Assembly (NCBI RefSeq): GCF_000757825.1
Contig: NZ_CP009451.1
Coordinates: 1,302,001-1,366,000 of the forward strand
From: Cedecea neteri
GTDB lineage: Bacteria; Pseudomonadota; Gammaproteobacteria; Enterobacterales; Enterobacteriaceae
Direction of reading: 5' to 3'
DNA: 64,000 nt
Shown: positions 60,596 to 64,000 of the stretch, piece by piece
How positions within the stretch are numbered: position 1 is the stretch's first letter
Layout: every line of letters begins with the position of its first letter
Notes under the pieces: generated by a model
Seen by the model: only the letters and a program-made list of their open reading frames with translations
What the model was told of the DNA's origin: nothing
The model's database searches: none
Position numbers and translations under genes: made by a program

Positions 60596-62239
60596 TTACT
60601 TCGCGTTCTTCAGCACTTCGCTGACAATCTCTACCGCTTCTTTCTCAATCTGCTCGCGGTGCTCTGCGCCCAGGAAGCTTTCACAGTAAATTTTGTAGGC
60701 GTCTTCGGTGCCGGACGGACGAGCGGCGAACCAGCCGTTCCCGGTCATCACCTTCAGACCACCGATGGAAGCGCCGTTGCCCGGTGCTGCCGTAAGGCGG
60801 GCGGTGATCGGGTCACCTGCCAGCGTGTCTGCACTGACCATTTCTGGCGACAGCTTAGACAGCGCGGCTTTCTGTGCGGAGGTCGCCGGAGCCTGAATAC
60901 GGTTGTAGCTTGGTGCGCCAAAGCGTGCCGCCAGCTCGTCGTAATGCTGCTGCGGGTTTTTGCCCGTTACGGCGGTGATTTCTGCCGCCAACAGGCACAT
61001 GATGATGCCGTCTTTGTCGGTCGACCATGGCGTGCCGTTAAAACGCAGGAACGATGCCCCGGCGCTTTCTTCACCACCGAAGCCGAAGCTGCCGTCGAAC
61101 AGGCCGTCGACGAACCACTTAAAGCCAACCGGGACTTCCACCAGCTTGCGGCCCAGGTCTTCCACCACGCGGTCGATCATCGCGGAAGAAACCAGGGTTT
61201 TGCCTACCGCTACATCTTTGCCCCACTGCGGACGATGCTGGAACAGGTAGTTAATAGCCACGGCCAGATAATGGTTAGGGTTCATCAGGCCAGCAGGCGT
61301 AACGATACCGTGGCGGTCATAATCCGGGTCATTAGCAAACGCCAGATCGAATTTGTCGCGCAGCGCCAGCAGGCCCGCCATCGCACATTCGGAGGAGCAG
61401 TCCATGCGGATTGCGCCGTCTTTATCGAGATGCATAAAGCGGAAAGTCTGATCGACCTGATCGTTAACGATGGTCAAATCCAGGTTGTAGTGCTTCGCGA
61501 TACGGTGCCAGTATTCGATCCCGGAGCCGCCGAGTGGGTCAACGCCCAGCTTCAGGCCTGCTTTTTGAATCGCGGCCATGTCGACGATATCCACCAGGCC
61601 TTCGATGAACGGCTGAACCAGATCCTGCTCCTGAACGTGGCCACTTTCCCAGGCTTTATCCAGAGAGATACGCTTCACGCCTTTCAGGCCGTCGGCCAGC
61701 AGCGCGTTAGCGCGATCTTCAACGACTTTGGTGACGTTGGTATCAGCCGGGCCACCGTTTGGCGGGTTGTACTTAATACCGCCGTCGTCCGGTGGGTTGT
61801 GGGATGGCGTGATAACAATCCCGTCCGCCTGAGCGCCGCCCTTTTGGTTATGCACCAGAATGGCGTTAGAAACCGCCGGCGTTGGGGTGTAGCCGTTATC
61901 CTGCTGCACAATAACGTCCACGCCGTTGGCAGCCAGCACTTCCAGCACGGAGATAAACGCAGGTTCGGACAGTGCGTGGGTATCTTTGCCCACATAGCAC
62001 GGACCGGTGATCCCATTCTTCGCACGCTCTTCAGCAATAGCTTGCGCAATCGCCAGAATATGAGGTTCGTTAAAGCTATGACGCGCCGCACTGCCGCGGT
62101 GGCCGGAAGTCCCGAATTTCACCGCGTGTTCACTATTACCCACCACAGGCTTCAGCACGTAATACTGCGCCGTAAGCTGGGCTACGTTAATCAAATCGCT
62201 CTGTTGTGCAGGCTGGCCCGCACGATCGTGGTTAGCCAT
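60596..62239 (-). CDS. pgm: Phosphoglucomutase
   Basis: 547 residues (E. coli 546). Alpha-D-phosphohexomutase family: phosphoserine in [14 protein letters not shown] near 147, metal loop DPDYDRHG, sugar loop [11 protein letters not shown], phosphate loop [12 protein letters not shown]. Interconverts glucose-1- and glucose-6-phosphate, linking gal products to glycolysis. 27 bases after seqA, as in E. coli. Confidence 0.97.
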   Translation of the reverse strand: MANHDRAGQPAQQSDLINVAQLTAQYYVLKPVVGNSEHAVKFGTSGHRGSAARHSFNEPHILAIAQAIAEERAKNGITGPCYVGKDTHALSEPAFISVLEVLAANGVDVIVQQDNGYTPTPAVSNAILVHNQKGGAQADGIVITPSHNPPDDGGIKYNPPNGGPADTNVTKVVEDRANALLADGLKGVKRISLDKAWESGHVQEQDLVQPFIEGLVDIVDMAAIQKAGLKLGVDPLGGSGIEYWHRIAKHYNLDLTIVNDQVDQTFRFMHLDKDGAIRMDCSSECAMAGLLALRDKFDLAFANDPDYDRHGIVTPAGLMNPNHYLAVAINYLFQHRPQWGKDVAVGKTLVSSAMIDRVVEDLGRKLVEVPVGFKWFVDGLFDGSFGFGGEESAGASFLRFNGTPWSTDKDGIIMCLLAAEITAVTGKNPQQHYDELAARFGAPSYNRIQAPATSAQKAALSKLSPEMVSADTLAGDPITARLTAAPGNGASIGGLKVMTGNGWFAARPSGTEDAYKIYCESFLGAEHREQIEKEAVEIVSEVLKNAK

Positions 62240-62266
62240 TGGCTCTTCCTTACTGACGCCAGGTTT

Positions 62267-62815
62267 TTAAATAGTGCCGCAAACCTTTTCAATCAGCTCC
62301 GCAGGGAACTGCATTGACTGCATGATGTGTTCAACCATGCTGCATTTACGACCAGTATTCGTATTGGTGATCACCCAGTATGGGGTGCCCGGAACATGTT
62401 TAGGCTTGGTTTGATTGCCGTTTGCCAGCAGCGTTTGCTCATCACCGGCAAAATAGACGCGAGTGCGGCCATGCAGGGATTCTGTCGCTTCGCCGAAGGT
62501 CTTCGCGTCCAGCTGATACAGCGTGGACAGCACCATCATAAAGCGGTTTACGGCCTTATTCTGAGCAGCATATTCATCCGAAAGCAGCAGCTCACGAACG
62601 GCGCGCACGCGGTTGCGGGCGGTGTTCGCAGGCTTCTCTTCAACAACGGGAGCCGCAGCGCGCTCAGGCGCGGCTGGCGTAGGAGTGGCTGCTGGTGTTT
62701 GCCCGGCGGTAAATTTAAGCATGCGCCGTAAAATGTCTGACGCGCTCTCGCCAATGTGCTTAGTCTGACTGGCAATGTAGCGGTAAAGCTCGTCATCAAC
62801 TTCGATTGTTTTCAT
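62267..62815 (-). CDS. seqA: SeqA, negative modulator of replication initiation
   Basis: 182 residues (E. coli 181). N-terminal oligomerisation segment (MKTIEVDDELYRYIASQTKHIGESASDILRRML), a Pro/Ala linker, and the C-terminal domain binding hemimethylated GATC (NRFMMVLSTLY, NTNTGRKCSMVEHIM). Start at 62815 gives MKTIEV; the longer upstream frame is rejected. Binds newly replicated oriC and blocks re-initiation. Confidence 0.97.
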   Translation of the reverse strand: MKTIEVDDELYRYIASQTKHIGESASDILRRMLKFTAGQTPAATPTPAAPERAAAPVVEEKPANTARNRVRAVRELLLSDEYAAQNKAVNRFMMVLSTLYQLDAKTFGEATESLHGRTRVYFAGDEQTLLANGNQTKPKHVPGTPYWVITNTNTGRKCSMVEHIMQSMQFPAELIEKVCGTI

Positions 62816-62989
62816 CTTAATCCAGTACGATATCTTTTCTGAATACAAGTCGTTGGGAGTATAGGGTCAAATCCCAACAGCGAACAGGAGGGGCGACTCA
62901 AAGTCAGAGTAAACTGAATATTTGCCGCACGCCCGCAGGAATGCCAACATGATACCCTAACCAAACGAACCAAAATAAAGAACTTTGCC

Positions 62990-63766
62990 ATGAAATTAAA
63001 TGCTCGCCTGCAAACTGCGCAACAATCGAATAGCAATTCCCCTATCGTACTGATCCACGGCCTGTTTGGCAGCCTGGATAATCTCGGCGTGCTGGCGCGG
63101 GATCTGGGTAAAGATCATACTTTGCTGCAAATAGATCTGCGTAACCACGGGCTGTCTCCGCGCAGCGACGATATGAGCTATGCCGCAATGGCCGGCGACG
63201 TTCTGGACACGCTTGATGATTATGGTATCGAGAAAGCCACGTTTATCGGTCACTCTATGGGCGGCAAAGTGGTGATGGCGCTGACGGCTCTTGCTCCCCA
63301 GCGCATCGATAAACTGGTGATGATTGATATCGCTCCGGTTAACTATCAGGTTCGCCGTCACGACGAGATTTTTGCGGCGATTCGTGCGGTCACTGAAGCA
63401 GGCGTTGAGACTCGCCAGCAGGCGGCGCAGATCATGCGCGAACACGTAGAAGAAGAAGGCGTCATTCAGTTTCTGCTGAAGTCTTTTGCCGACGGCGAGT
63501 GGAAGTTCAACGTGCCGGTGCTTTGGCAGCAATACGAAAGTATCGTTGGCTGGCAACCCGTTCCCGCCTGGCAGCATCCCGCCTTATTCATCCGCGGCGG
63601 GAACTCGCCGTATGTGGATGAAAGCCACCGCGAGGCGCTTTTAAGTCAGTTCCCGCAGGCTCGTGCGCACGTCATCGCTGGCGCGGGCCACTGGGTTCAC
63701 GCTGAAAAACCGGACGCAGTTTTACGCGCAATTCACCGATTTATCGACGCGGAACCGAAAAACTGA
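62990..63766 (+). CDS. ybfF: YbfF, alpha/beta-hydrolase esterase
   Basis: 258 residues (E. coli 254). Catalytic Ser in GHSMGG near 92, Asp in the middle, His in GAGHWVHAEKP near 236; oxyanion segment VLIHGLFGSLDNLG. Hydrolyses short acyl esters and thioesters. Divergent from seqA. Confidence 0.95.
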   Translation: MKLNARLQTAQQSNSNSPIVLIHGLFGSLDNLGVLARDLGKDHTLLQIDLRNHGLSPRSDDMSYAAMAGDVLDTLDDYGIEKATFIGHSMGGKVVMALTALAPQRIDKLVMIDIAPVNYQVRRHDEIFAAIRAVTEAGVETRQQAAQIMREHVEEEGVIQFLLKSFADGEWKFNVPVLWQQYESIVGWQPVPAWQHPALFIRGGNSPYVDESHREALLSQFPQARAHVIAGAGHWVHAEKPDAVLRAIHRFIDAEPKN

Positions 63767-63898
63767 TTAAAAACAGAACGACCGGCCAGCAGAAGTCGCT
63801 AACGCGTTGGCGGGAATGGCGCGCTGATGTATGATGGCGCGCTTAATTGCACCGGCACCCTGCCCCTGCAGCCAGAATTTCCTGTCAGTATCCTAATC

Positions 63899-64000
63899 AT
63901 GGCAAAAGAACAAACGGACCGTACTACATTAGATCTGTTCGCGGACGAGCGTCGCCCCGGGCGGCCTAAAACCAATCCGCTCTCGCGCGATGAGCAGCTG
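63899..64000 (+). CDS. ybfE: YbfE-like ribbon-helix-helix regulator, N-terminal part
   Basis: Partial; cut by the window end. The first 34 residues are MAKEQTDRTTLDLFADERRP followed by GRPKTNPLSRDEQL, like E. coli YbfE, a LexA-regulated MetJ/CopG-like protein of about 97 residues. 132 bases after ybfF. The expected LexA site region is degenerate here (see findings). Confidence 0.9.
   Translation, partial: MAKEQTDRTTLDLFADERRPGRPKTNPLSRDEQL

Noticed and set aside
60659..62317. A 552-codon plus-strand frame opposite pgm
   Set aside because: Antisense shadow of pgm and the seqA end; no recognisable domain.

Overview
The window is ordinary-density chromosomal DNA from a member of the Enterobacteriaceae. 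Almost every gene can be recognised as the counterpart of an Escherichia coli gene, and the order matches the E. coli bioA-to-ybfE segment (bio-gal-tol-cyd-suc-sdh-kdp-speF-seqA). It is not E. coli. mngRAB is absent between cydA and sucD, ybhB is absent between bioA and ybhC, pxpA is absent between pxpC and nei, and only lysine tRNAs sit in the nadA-cpoB tRNA cluster. The genus cannot be fixed from this window; a relative of Enterobacter or Cedecea is a guess.

Layout. 1-9500: end of bioA, an unrecognised small exported protein, the YbhC lipoprotein, 6-phosphogluconolactonase, the HAD phosphatase YbhA, and the molybdate block (modABC, acrZ, modE, modF). 9500-14000: the galETKM operon with both GalR operators. 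14000-19570: gpmA (Fur box), aroG (TyrR box), ybgS, zitB, pnuC and nadA (NadR box). 19570-20510: a minus-strand array of three identical tRNA-Lys genes mixed with tRNA-tail/hairpin repeats. 20590-26220: the Tol-Pal envelope system, read from ybgC down to cpoB. 26370-29515: the cytochrome bd-I operon cydABX-ybgE. 30245-40005: the TCA supercluster sdhCDAB-sucABCD, with gltA divergent from it. 41998-47541: a minus-strand group of ybgA, phrB, nif3-like, pxpBC and nei. 47632-55949: ybfA and kdpFABCDE. 55986-60552: a single-domain EamA permease and the ornithine-sensing speFL-speF-potE operon. 60596-64000: pgm-seqA, ybfF and the start of ybfE.

How the parts fit. gpmA, gltA, sdh, suc and cyd together give glycolysis, the TCA cycle and low-oxygen respiration. 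gal and pgm link galactose to glucose phosphates. mod, zitB and kdp handle molybdate, zinc and potassium. Three membrane microproteins (AcrZ, CydX, KdpF) and one leader peptide (SpeFL) are easy to miss because of their size.

I found no CRISPR array, integrase, transposase, prophage or defence system. The most unusual DNA is the tRNA-Lys array, followed by the roughly 730-base non-coding gap upstream of cydA, a long palindrome between sdhB and sucA, and the missing pxpA.
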